A program made the position numbers and the translations under genes. Positions 37,881 through 48,959 of a stretch of DNA of 64,000 nucleotides are shown here, piece after piece. How positions within the stretch are numbered: position 1 is the first letter of the stretch; the number at the start of each line of letters is the position of its first letter. The notes beneath the pieces were generated by a model. It saw nothing but the letters and a program-made list of their open reading frames with translations. It was not told the origin of the DNA and ran no database searches. Source of the stretch: Gigantopelta aegis (lineage: Eukaryota; Mollusca; Gastropoda; Neomphalida; Peltospiridae); the NCBI RefSeq assembly GCF_016097555.1, contig NC_054702.1, positions 69,444,695 to 69,508,694 of the forward strand, written 5' to 3'.

Positions 37881-38939
37881 TCTGACAGAGCAATTGTAAT
37901 CCGTCTATCTCTGAAAAAGCAGAGTATTTGGGCTACCACAAACATTGTAAATTAATAAATAATTTCTGTTTGATATGACTAGAAAAGTAGTGTTTTGGCA
38001 ATACCACCCCCCCCCCCCTCCAAAAACACTACAAAACAACCAAAAAACCCCACTATTTTTGTGTGCAATTTAAAAAACAATCAGTTCAGAAACACAAAAA
38101 TTACAGTACATATCATTGTAAGAAAACAATGTTAATAGCTACGAAGAACTGTAGATGCCCCCTCCCCCACCACTTAGCCCATCAAATTCAATTTTTTATT
38201 ATTTTATCAAATCAGTCAATGCAACATCACTATTTTGAAGCCCTACCAATTTGGGTTGAGTGTCTGGACATTACCAAGCTATTTAATATATTACAGTTAC
38301 ATATTTTAAACTAATATTAGCCCAGAGAAGTTAGGTTTGCGACTTGTTTTCATGGCAACAAATTTTTTGTTTACCTCTGGCAGTCTCTCTGGCATTGCTA
38401 CAAAAATGCTAATGAGGCAAAATATACTTACCCAATACATAATAAGACGTAGTGAATATTAAAGCCGAATTTTTTCTCAGCACTTAATTTAAATTCTTTA
38501 AAAAAAAAAAAAAATTATCCCCAAAATTGCTATTAATGTTTCTCGGTTTCTCTGCTTGGAATGCTGAACGGATATTACGCAAACGGGTCTGAGTTCAGTC
38601 AAAAAATTTTGCTAAACGATTGCAAACTATTTTGACTGGTTCCCGAAGTGGTCATTCGATTTAGCGTGAAGCGTAAAAGCCAGTCTAACCAACGTTCGCG
38701 ACAAGTGGCTGGCTGAACTTACCCCAGGTAAACTTCCTGCCTGTGGACATATCAATATATGTAAAGATCAACAAACTGTTTTCGCAAAGCGTCCAGATTT
38801 TGCTTGTAGTTGTGCAATCACTATTTTTTGTCTTGATGAATAAAATATTTCAAAACACGACAAAGAGGTTATCAATAGTTAAACCAACAATTTGTTTTGT
38901 TGTTGCATTTTATACTTTTTAACACCGTTCGTTAGGCTT

Positions 38940-38972
<33 letters not shown>

Positions 38973-39706
38973 CAAGTGGCATTGTTAAAAATTAATTATA
39001 ACCAAAATATATATATTAGTTACAACTTTGAGGTGTTTTCTTTATTAAGCTCTAGACTAACAAGTACTTTATTTAGCTATATACGTTATTTTATAAATCG
39101 CGATCGGTCTAAGACAGACTTTTGATAATGGTAACGGTTCGTGATATGTAACTGCGGTATTTTCCCTGACCGGTGCTACACGTTTTATTTGTCACCATCG
39201 GCATCGGTAGAAAGTTTGTACATATAAGTTTTCTTATTTGTGGTGCAATGTAAAATTAAGTTTCAAATGCATAAAATATTACAAAGTAAGTCCAATTCTT
39301 TGATTTGACCGCTTTCGGCGTGTGGCCGCATTGACAAAATGTTCCAGGCTTATCTATTACCGTTGCTTTCTTTGAATCGTTTTTTAAAAGTTAAATCGGT
39401 ATACATGTAGCTCGAGTATCCTATAGTCCGTCCCACAGCGAGCACCGTTTTTCTTACTTTGGAATTTACTACAATTTTTTTTAATTCTGAGCCTATTTAA
39501 TTGTATATTGCACACAAAAATATATTTTTTTTATTTATTTCCAAAACACTTAATTTCTTCTTAGTCAAACCAAACAAGATATTTACTTTTTTTTTTTTTA
39601 TAGAATGATGGGAAGGACTATAGGTAGGTTTTAAAGTGCATATTCAGAAAAAGCTATTTTAGCACACGTCTGTCATGGACATGGGTGTCAACTTTCACTG
39701 GCTTTC
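37881..39706. other. Intergenic region between ARMC2 and TMEM161, possible promoters
   Basis: ARMC2 (-) and TMEM161 (+) diverge from this interval. A minus-strand donor lies at 38722 and a (TA)n run at 38943-38971. A poly-C run lies at about 38007-38017. I could not assign first exons or start sites. Confidence 0.4.
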
Positions 39707-40445
39707 CAGACGGTTCGTCCTCTGGGCATTTCGTCCACCCACATCGGACAATTCGTCCACTCGATTACAACATTTAGACCAATAAATCTAAAATTTTATT
39801 TCTTAGCCATTGAAATTGTTAATTATTTTCATTTTGTGGTAAACTACTATTATAAGTTGAGATTATCTTTACTCGTAACAAAAACATCTTTCAATAGATA
39901 CCGTACATACATTATTACAATCTGCACCTAACCTCTACTCAGCTCTCTTCAACCCTTTACCTTTTTGTACAGTCATGAATCCTCTCTTCAACTCTTCAGC
40001 TATACTCTTCATATATAAAATTATTGTTAATTTTGAGAGTTCGTTCAAAAATAGTGTCATAAATAAATTTGTAAATACAATAATCATAACTTTACTTTAA
40101 TTGTCCTATTCCCTATTATAATTACAATATTATAACTATAATAGACTATGTCTATCAAATTGTCCCCATCATACTTGGTATGTCAGAAATATAGGCATGG
40201 CAAAGCTGTTAGGTTAGGTTACAGTCTGCACTTTTGTGGCAATTCTATGTGTTAATATTCCACTGAAATAAAGTGTCAGTACATTTATTTAGTCCATGGA
40301 CGAAATATATGGTAAATAACTAATACAATTTTTTTTTAGAGTGGACAAATTGTCCAAGAATTTTTTTTGGTTGTGGATGAATCGTCTCGAGTTCAACAAT
40401 GGACACATTTTTAGTGGACGAAGCGTCCAGAGGACGAATCGTCTG
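39707..40445. mobile_element. 739-bp inverted-repeat element with subterminal GTCCA motifs
   Basis: Left CAGACGGTTCGTCCTCTGGG, right (RC) CAGACGATTCGTCCTCTGGA. Inside each end the text TTCGTCCA or its variants recurs (about 39728-39762 and 40335-40430, reversed). A 13-bp direct repeat, CTTTCACTGGCTT, lies just outside both ends (39692-39704, 40451-40463). Non-coding. Confidence 0.8.
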
Positions 40446-40697
40446 CATCCCTTTCACTGGCTTCTCCATCCAGGACAGGAACAGATTTGGGGATGGGGGT
40501 CGGGATCGCCCGTCATGGCATGTGCAAGGGAGCACAAGCGACATCAGTTCAACCTGGTTTGGGTAGTTTTGGGGATAGGGTTAGGATTAGTCTTAAGAGC
40601 CTGACCAGGGTTTGGTTTTGGTGCTATTGAATTTGCAAATGTTCCATAGAATTAATGTCAAATAGAAAAAGTTGTGTTATTTTGTGAAGATAATTTA

Positions 40698-41212
40698 AAG
40701 CTACTTTGTTGATTTTACTTAAAAGTCTTAAACCACATTGTTAACAACTACAATAAATTAATCTTCTACCTTTAATTACCATTAGAGTATCCCCACACTT
40801 TGTCCAAACACAGATTGTGAAAAAAATATTACAATGACACAGATTCCACTTGCTTGATTATAACCATGTCACCTAAATTATCTTTGCTGATATATCTCCT
40901 AGGACAAAACACATGCAATTTTTTGTTGGCTGCCATTTTGTGTTTTTGTGGAATACTCTTTCAGAGGGGTGGATCGATATGATGTAATCTAACATCATGA
41001 CATGCATTAATGTATTTAACGCAATCGTCATGATTAACTTAGTTGCATGTATGGTTTCAGTCTTGTTATGTGGAATCTGTGTCATTGTAATTTTTTTTTC
41101 ATGATTTATGTCTGGACAAAATGTGAAGAAAATCTCATGATAATTAAAGGTATGATACTAAATTATCGTAGTTGTTAACAAAGTGGTTCGGACTTTAGTT
41201 AAAAAGTAGCTC
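40698..41212. repeat. 515-bp inverted repeat (fold-back) element
   Basis: AGCTACTTTGTTGATTTTAC pairs with TTTAGTTAAAAAGTAGCT, and ACAATGACACAGATTCCAC with GTGGAATCTGTGTCATTGTA inside. Arms are about 150 bp. No coding sequence. Confidence 0.8.
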
Positions 41213-41247
41213 CTTGCCTCAATGGGGGTTGTGGTGGTTGGATTCCC

Positions 41248-41589
41248 AGTCCTTGCCTTTTGAAAAACAAAGGCAAGTGTAAAATCGCACTCATCAAAAT
41301 GCTAAGGCGAGTGAAAACCAAGCATTTATTTTGTATAGTACAGATAAGTACCAGTCATATATTAAAATATTGCATGGACGCTACTGTTCTCGTAAAAAAA
41401 AAATTCTGGTATTATTAAACGGATCTTTCTATCAGCTACAATAGGTAAATAGTGGCAATCAATATACAAAATTATTTTACGTGCACTGTTTGTTAAGTGT
41501 AACATGCGTTATTTTTCACACTCACCAGACTGAAATTACGTGCGCTGTACGAGCATGATCGCACACGCGCACCTTAAAAGGCAAGGTCT
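41248..41589. mobile_element. hAT-like MITE with 8-bp target duplication
   Basis: Left AGTCCTTGCCTTTTGAAAAA, right (RC) AGACCTTGCCTTTTAAGGTG. Flanked by a perfect 8-bp repeat, GGATTCCC (41240-41247, 41590-41597). Non-coding. Confidence 0.83.
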
Positions 41590-41597
41590 GGATTCCC

Positions 41598-43546
41598 ATT
41601 GGTGCTCTGTGTCAAGTATCATGTAGCCCTCTCCTGTTTATATGTTGTCAGGGAGGGCTAGAGATAAATGTATGTAATAAATCCGGAAATATCGACAACC
41701 TAATGGTTGCTAGTTACTGTCTAAAGTATTTTTTTCCCCTAAATCTGATTGACATCGCTGACCGTTAGTTTGATTCTTCTCAAGTCCAGTCATGACATTA
41801 AACTTACATGTTGTTAACCTGTACCAACGCTACACTAAGAAACCTGATGCCCCTATGCAAAACGAAACAGAGCTATACTTTCTTGTAGTGATGTAAATAT
41901 GTGCTTTGACAGTTGAAGAAATTTTATTTTTTTAATTACGGGTACATTTCAGGTTTTGTTAATAGAATTTCGAACATACATACATGTACAACAATCTCAT
42001 TCTTCAATACCACATAATCTTTAAACAAAAGAATGTGATTGACTTTGTTATTCGTTAAAATACGGGCATGTTAGACAATTTTGCATGAACGAAATAGAAA
42101 CCTGCCTTGAATAGTGGCTTGCGTTGAATAGAGGCGGGGCCTTGGAGGGTTGGGGAGGGGGAGGGGGAAGAATCCCAGGGTTCTATTCAAGGATTTACAA
42201 TATTTTACTGTAATTTCTTTATTTTGTAAATTATGGTACCATGTCAATTTTAATAAATACAGTATTTATAAAAAAAAAAACAAGTGAAAATTGAAATGCA
42301 TTAGTAATATTTGTTTAATAGCACTTGCATTGTTTCCAACATACTGAAAACGGAAGCCTCCTGTGCCCAATTTATTATCATTGCAGAAAGATGATTGGTT
42401 ATAATCGGTTGACACCAACTGCTCAACTAGATTACACATCAGAGTTATATTAACATAAAAAATTATATGAATTGTAAGGACCATGCACCTATTGTGTTTA
42501 ACAAAATCTAGACCATTGATAAAATAGCTAATATTACCTTTTTAATAACTATTTAATTTCTTTTTTTCTTCTTTATGTAAACATTAAAACAAACATCAAC
42601 CCCAACATATATATATATTTTTATCAATTCCATTGACTGAACTGGAGAAATTCCATGAGCAGATATATAACAGAATCACTAGGGGCAAGTTTTACATTGA
42701 CCAATGAAACTATCCCCACCCACTCCCCTCCAACATTTAAATGGGCCTTCCAGTTGCTGGCATCATTTGATGCCTACATGTATGCACATGATACACAAAT
42801 GTATGAATTTACCATGAAAAAACTAGTTCATCAAGACAAATCTTTAAATCTTCATGTCTAATAGGGTCAAGCTTTATGTATAATATTCAACAGCAAAAAT
42901 GTCCTTATTCTGAGCTAAACTTGTCAAAATGAAAATGCAGTCGGTGTCATATAGTGAGTGTCATCAAAGTTTCTCATCCTCATTTTGTACATTAATCACT
43001 TTTGAAGGTTTTGAGACAAACACTTCCCCCATTATAATATTACTTTGCATATTTCGTGGCTTTGTATTTTAGGATACATTTTTTTATTAATAATAAATGG
43101 TTTTGATGGAACAGTCATACACAGGGCACAATATTTCAAGAGAACTTGTTCTGTTCGCGTGTTGGTTACACAACTTTAAAATCACGAGAACCGCCAATCG
43201 GTGAACGATTACATTCTAAAATTAAAAGTACCATATATCAGTAAGGAAAATTAAAATCATTTTATGTTTTTGAACCACCAATATATGACAGAAACCGTAG
43301 TTACAAGTGTTTTAGGATTAGGTAGGCCTAACTCATCGGTTAAGAGAACTATATTCACGTAACCGAACAATCGGTTACATAAGTAAAACTCACGTGAACA
43401 GACTTCCAGTTATTTAAGATTTTGAAATATTATCCCCTGCATATATGTAGGCAGAATAGACCCAAAATTTGCACTTATTATAGAATTAGTTAGTATACGA
43501 CTGATCTTTATTTATCTCATTTTGTTCTTGTTCTGCTTTATTTCAG
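41598..43546. other. Upstream region / probable 5'-UTR intron of TMEM161
   Basis: No exon or repeat I can support. It ends with a strong acceptor (TTCTGCTTTATTTCAG, AG at 43545-43546). Confidence 0.45.
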
Positions 43547-43588
43547 ACTAGCTATAAAATCAACTCCCCAACAACACAACAATCAACA

Positions 43589-45091
43589 ATGGCTATTTTG
43601 GGATTTCAGTTTGTTTTCAGTTTGGTAATGTTCAGCTTTTTCCAGAAACTCTCACCATTTTATTCTTTTGGAAGATGGCTACTATCAAAGCGAATTGTAC
43701 GCTACCTCCACCCAACAGACGAGGAACTCCGGAGTCTAGCAGGAATATCTCTTGGAGGGGGTGGGAAAGGTAGAGGTCGGCGTAATGAGTATAAGAAGAT
43801 GTTGAACAGTAAAAGTAAAAGTGACAGCTTCAACGTGCCAAGAAATGTCCCAATTCAGCTGGAGTCTGCACAGGTAGACGCCATTGATTTGTTGCCATTG
43901 CATTTCTACACCGATTATCAGTGGCTCGTGGACTTCTCTCTAGGAGCAGCAATTGTGTATTTTTTAACAGAAATTTACTTTGCTCTCAGCCCACATAGGA
44001 TCGAATTCAACGTGAGCATTCTCTGGTGTTTGCTGACAATAGGGTTTTGTCTCAAAGTGCTGTGGTCACAGATGTTGCTTTATTTCAAAGTGGAGGAGGG
44101 AGGAGAACGGACCCTCTGCTTGACATTCGGATTCTTTTATCTTGTCGTAGCAATGGGAATTCTAGTCGTAGGCAACGATGTACTAGAATTCGGACTGGAA
44201 GAAGGCTATGACAACTTTTCTGGAAATGCTGTGAAATTCCTGAAGCACCAAGGCGTTGAATCACATGGACCGATATCACTCTTGACTTTCAAGATTGTCT
44301 TAGCATTTATATGTTCATTTATTGGTGCTTTCTTAACATTTCCGGGTCTGAGACTGGCCAAACTGCATTTAGATTCATTAAAATATGCTAAAGAAAATCT
44401 ACTAAAACAACTTGCCCTTTATGCTAATTTGCTTCTCCCATTGCTGATCATTCTTTCCTGGGTGAAGCCCATAGGTCGAGATATTGTGTGTGGACATAAC
44501 TGGACATTCACAAACCGTGGTGCAGTTATCAATGACAATGCCTTTGACAATGTTCGCTTGCTAATCATACTGCTTTTCTTTGTCGTCCGTTTACTGTTGC
44601 TGCCCACCCACATGCAGTCTCACCTGAATCTGGCCCACGAGAAGGTTGAACAGCTGAAGAAGGAGAGTGGGAAGATCGGCAGCCTTGAGCTCCAGAAGAT
44701 GGTCGCCCGTGTCTTCTATTACCTGTGTGTGGTCGCAGTGCAGTACATGACACCTGCCATACTCATCCTGTTCTTGACGTTTCTTCTCAAGACGCTCGGC
44801 AACTATTCCTGGACTGCTGTTCTTGGTGAAAGTGTCACGGCGATGTGGTCGAGCAAGAATGCATCGCCGGGGCTGGTAGCTCCTCCTGCCAGCACCAATG
44901 CAACAACAAACATGGAAAGCATCGTTGAGACTGCAGCACGATTCACCTGGGCTTTGGACGGTATGCGTAATATCTTCACACCTTTATGGTATCGTGGGCT
45001 GTTGTCACTACTGTCCTGGTGGGTGTGTTTTTCATGGTTCATAAGCACGTTGTTTGGATTGATGTATTATTCTCAGATTGAAAAAGCATAA
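43589..45091 (+). CDS. TMEM161B: Transmembrane protein 161 (TMEM161A/B co-orthologue), complete, single coding exon
   Basis: A 500-residue multipass membrane protein. Family work on vertebrate TMEM161B links it to cardiac rhythm and to cilia/Hedgehog-dependent cortical folding; the molecular activity is not known. Family landmarks in order: N-terminal membrane segment (residues about 3-20), HPTDEELRSLAG (41-52), YQWLVDF (110-116), YFKVEEGGER (165-174), GAFLTFPGLRLAKLHLDSL (246-264), WVKPI (291-295), LELQKMVARVFYYLC (366-380), LLKTLGNYSW (399-408) and a C-terminal membrane segment ending in LFGLMYYSQ. Around nine membrane spans are likely. It resembles TMEM161B more than A by eye. The start ATG (43589) sits 42 nt after a splice acceptor at 43545-43546. 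The whole coding region is uninterrupted, whereas vertebrate genes have many coding exons. Tail to tail with DHDDS. Confidence 0.95.
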   Translation: MAILGFQFVFSLVMFSFFQKLSPFYSFGRWLLSKRIVRYLHPTDEELRSLAGISLGGGGKGRGRRNEYKKMLNSKSKSDSFNVPRNVPIQLESAQVDAIDLLPLHFYTDYQWLVDFSLGAAIVYFLTEIYFALSPHRIEFNVSILWCLLTIGFCLKVLWSQMLLYFKVEEGGERTLCLTFGFFYLVVAMGILVVGNDVLEFGLEEGYDNFSGNAVKFLKHQGVESHGPISLLTFKIVLAFICSFIGAFLTFPGLRLAKLHLDSLKYAKENLLKQLALYANLLLPLLIILSWVKPIGRDIVCGHNWTFTNRGAVINDNAFDNVRLLIILLFFVVRLLLLPTHMQSHLNLAHEKVEQLKKESGKIGSLELQKMVARVFYYLCVVAVQYMTPAILILFLTFLLKTLGNYSWTAVLGESVTAMWSSKNASPGLVAPPASTNATTNMESIVETAARFTWALDGMRNIFTPLWYRGLLSLLSWWVCFSWFISTLFGLMYYSQIEKA

Positions 45092-45358
45092 AGTTTATCA
45101 TGAATACACGATATCCTAATATATTGTCAAAATAATTGCACATAGTACACATGTACATGTATATGAGGTCTATGTGCCCAACAGGCATTTTAATAAACTC
45201 TACAATTTATTTGTTTGTAATATTGAAGATATATTTAGAAAGACCAGAGTTTTCGATCTAGTTCAGTCGAGGCTTGAAATAGGATGTAACATACACATAT
45301 ATGGCTTACATTTTATTAAGTTTTAAACCCTTGTATATTAATTCTCTAAAAAAAAAAA

Positions 45359-45394
<36 letters not shown>

Positions 45395-46175
45395 AAAAAA
45401 TGAATGGAAATAAAAGAAAGTTTCTTAATAAATTATCATCAACTTGTATAGATTAAATCTCATTTCTAATATATGTGTGTACAGATGTGAAGACAAAAGG
45501 CTGGAACAGCCAAGGTGTGCAATTTACCTGAAATAATCGATAATGCAATACCAGAGACTAAAAGTGGTGCTTAGACTTGGCTGTTCCATCTTTCATCACT
45601 GTATCAATTCACTGTATCAAAAAAAAACACCCAAGAGATTTAACCAATGCAGTTTGATGGTAATATGTACAGAAATGTTTTATTTACACATTTTTTACAA
45701 ACAATGTTTTGAGAGTTGGTTTGTGTTTAAAATGTAATACACGTTTTTGATTTGAATTTTAACATTACTTGTTATAGTTAAATACCATTGGTTCCCTTTT
45801 GTTGTAAACAGATTATAGAAGTTAAATTTGTCAAATGATACTACATGTATTGATAGTACATGTACATGTAAAGTATTATTGTAGAAAACTGTTTGAGGCA
45901 CAAATATTATACCCGGTAGTTATTTATGTGGATTGTGAAAATGTGATTGATATGTTTTTAGGAGTGTATGTATATATATTTTTCTAATGAGCAATGGCTT
46001 ATGGTTAGGACAGGTTTGGAAGTATGTGTGTTAGATATACAAATGATTGAGCATGTTGTTTTGGTAGTTTTGAGGTAAATTTGATTGTATGGAATGTTAT
46101 ACAATGTATACTTTTTTGTATGCAATGTTTTTATACCATTGTACATGTATGACAATAAAATGTATTCGGAATGAA
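45092..46175 (+). promoter_or_regulatory. TMEM161B: TMEM161 3' UTR with poly-C run and poly(A) signal
   Basis: The last good AATAAA is at 46154-46159, about 1.06 kb after the stop. An earlier one is near 45191. A 33-base C run occupies 45360-45392, preceded by a short A run. A SINE begins at 46259, beyond the expected transcript end. Confidence 0.6.
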
Positions 46176-46258
46176 AAGAAATCTTATTTTTGTGTCCATT
46201 TATTTTAAAATTGTATCTCCCACAATGCAATTTGCAGGGGATATTTAAACAGGCTCCA

Positions 46259-46633
46259 CCGGCCTCGGTGGCGTCGTGGCAGGACATCGGTCTACAGGCT
46301 GGTAGGTACTGGGTTCGGATCCCAGTCGAGGCATGGGATTGTTAATCCAGATAGCGACTCCAAACCCTGAGTGAGTGCTCCGCAAGGCTCAATGGGTAAA
46401 CCACTTGCACCGAACTGTGATCCATAACTGGTTCAACAAAGGCCATGGTTTGTGCTATCCTGCCTGTGGGAAGCGCAAATAAAAGATCCCTTGCTGCCTA
46501 TCGGAAGAGTAGCCCATGTAGTGGCGACAGCGGGTTTCCTCTCAAAATCTGTGTGGTCCTGAACCATATGTCTGACGCCATATAACTGTAAATAAAATGT
46601 GTTGAGTGCGTCGTTAAATAAAACACTTCTTTC
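46259..46633 (+). mobile_element. tRNA-derived SINE, head B / tail A (hybrid), full length
   Basis: Head B (CCGGCCTCGGTGGCGTCGTG, box B GGTTCGGATCC), shared core, then tail A (CATATGTCTGACGCCATATA to TTAAATAAAACACTTC). A perfect 15-bp duplication, TTTAAACAGGCTCCA (46244-46258 and 46634-46648), proves it moved as one unit. Confidence 0.95.
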
Positions 46634-46648
46634 TTTAAACAGGCTCCA

Positions 46649-47390
46649 TCGGATAGTTTTCTAGAGTGCCACTACAAAACCGTTCAAGGTAACATTACGA
46701 AACATTGGTTAATAATCATCATGGAGTTTTAATTTTTTATATATGCAAAATGTATTTATTAAGGTGTAAACAAATGGCTGGAATGACCAAATTTCCCGTT
46801 TTGGGTAATCAAAACCATTTACGGTAACTTCACGAAACTTTGTACACACATCAATCTAGTGGTGGCTTTTGCTATGAAGGAGTTTTCATGTTCAACTTTT
46901 TTCTTCTTTTGTTATGGAAACAGAGTGGGGCAGGGCAGGGGATATTGATGATGGCATGGTCTTCTATCTAATCATTTTGATACAATATTGTTATTACATT
47001 AACAACATAATCCTGTAGTGTATATTCAGTTACACTCATTAAGTTTGATAGTAGCTCACATTAAAATCTGCACTAGAGTGCAATGGTGCTCGGTGACAAA
47101 TACATACATGTATATCCAAGAATATGATATATATTTATTAATTTACAGACTACATTAATTTTAGCAGTTCAATACATATGTTTTCTTGTTTTTGTTTTGA
47201 GGTGTTATCCAATGCAGTAATGTAATTAACAGTTGAGAGGTGGTGGTAGTAGGTGTGCTCTACAACAGCTTGTTCTGAATGTGCACGTAAAACCCTATGA
47301 CCTGACCTGGTGGTAGTAGGCCCCCTCCAATCTGTTGAAAGGGTTGTAGATAATCAAAAATGTGTTTAAAACCATTAACTTATATATAAT
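46649..47390. other. Non-coding spacer
   Basis: Nothing recognised. Confidence 0.4.
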
Positions 47391-47716
47391 TAGGAAGGAA
47401 ATGTTTTATTTAACGATGCACTCAACACAATTTATTTACGGTTATTTGGCATCTGACATACGGTTAAGGACCACACAGATATTGAGAGAGGAAACCCGCT
47501 GTCGCCACTTCATGGGCTACTCTTTTAGATTAGCAGCAAGGTATCTTTTATATGGATCATCCCACAGACAGGGTAGTATATACCACAGCCTTTGATATAC
47601 CAGTCGTTGTGCACTGGCTGGAACGAGAAATAGCCCAATGGGCCCAAAGACGGGGATCGATCCCAGACTGATCGCTCATCAAGCAAGTACTTTAGCACTG
47701 GGCTACGTCTCGCCCT
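47391..47716 (-). mobile_element. tRNA-derived SINE, head A / tail A, full length
   Basis: Minus strand: GGGCGAGACGTAGCCCAGTG head, GGGATCGATCCC box B region, core, tail A. Flanks TTATATATAATTA and TTATATGTAATTA are a 13-bp duplication with one change. Confidence 0.9.
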
Positions 47717-47804
47717 TATATGTAATTAAGACTATTTCAGCAATCTTGAGATGAACTGGTCTAGTAGTCAACACATTCAGACTTAATTTTGGCATGCTTT
47801 TGGG

Positions 47805-48003
47805 GACTAGGATCGATTCCGGTCGGTGGGCCTATTGAGCTATTTCTTGTTCCAACCAATGCTCCACAACTGATGTAACAAAGTGAAGTGGCGACAGCAG
47901 GTTTTTTCTCTCAATATCTGTGTGGTCCTTAACCATGTCTGACACCATACAACCGTTAAAAACAATGTGTTGAGTGGGTCATTAAATAAAACATTTCCTT
48001 CCT
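47805..48003 (+). mobile_element. SINE head A / tail A with core deleted
   Basis: Head part GATCGATTCCGGTCGGTGGG joins after AACTGATGTAACAAAG directly to AGTGGCGACAGCAGGTT and tail A. The central core (CATGG...GATCCCTTGC) is missing. Confidence 0.8.
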
Positions 48004-48959
48004 TCTTTCGGTGACATACTTATTTTTGGCAGAACATTTATTATCATCATTTGACACATTCTAAAGCCTTTAGTGTATGTATGGTTCTGTTTCTGTGTGG
48101 GAAAGATCATTTGCAAGATACCTTGCATACTGTTTATTGGATGGAAATGCCAGTGTGATAGCAACATTTCTTTTCCAACATTGGACCAAGTCACAATCAC
48201 CATGTTTGATTGTAATTAAAATTGTGCTTACAGGTCAGTTACATTAAACATTCCCAATTAAAATTTCATATTCAGAGGGCTTTTGCAACTAAACATATGG
48301 ATTAAACAATATGGGTCTACTTCTATAACTTGAGTACATCTAAAGTTCGTAAGTGTCTTAGAAATATAAATTGGCAAAAATAAGCCATAACCCAGACCCA
48401 TTTTGTTAAGAAAATACATGTGTATTTATTTTTATAATGTAAATATTTAAACTTTGTAAATGATGATGCAGCATAATTCCAAAACTGTTCATGGTAATGT
48501 TATTCTTATTATTAACATTTTAGATGCAGAGTTGCACAAATAAAAATGTCGAACATAGCGAATAATAGTTTAAAAACAGCTTTATTCACTGAGAATTGAA
48601 CAATAACAACATCAGCAGTCTTTGTCAACCAACATCACAGTGAGGACAAATGTTCAGTCTGAAATATGTAAAAATAAACCATCCAGCAGACACCAGCAAA
48701 GCATCCTTGTCACACCAGCATACAAATGTATTGTATTTTTAATTGCAGCATTCATCCTCTTATTTATGTATCTTTATCTTTCTTCAGAATCTATTGTAGC
48801 TATGTTCATTGAAAATTTGGGAAGGCTAAAGAAATAAGGATGTACGCCACACAAACTCTTTATTTGTGCTGATGATGTTTAATGATAGCTTATTAATAAT
48901 TAGTTTTTTTAGCTTCAACAACTGCTTTTAAAATATAATTTTGTTTAACACCATAAAAA
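48004..48959 (-). other. 3' flank of DHDDS
   Basis: Minus-strand poly(A) signals (TTTATT on the plus strand) occur near 48857 and 48582. No other feature is seen. Confidence 0.45.

Noticed and set aside
42655-42861. 68-codon open frame upstream of TMEM161
   Set aside because: No recognised similarity, no splice support, AT-rich context; most likely chance.
46259-46340. tRNA-like sequence with A and B boxes
   Set aside because: It is the head of a SINE with core, tail and target duplication, not a tRNA gene. The same applies to the other SINE heads.
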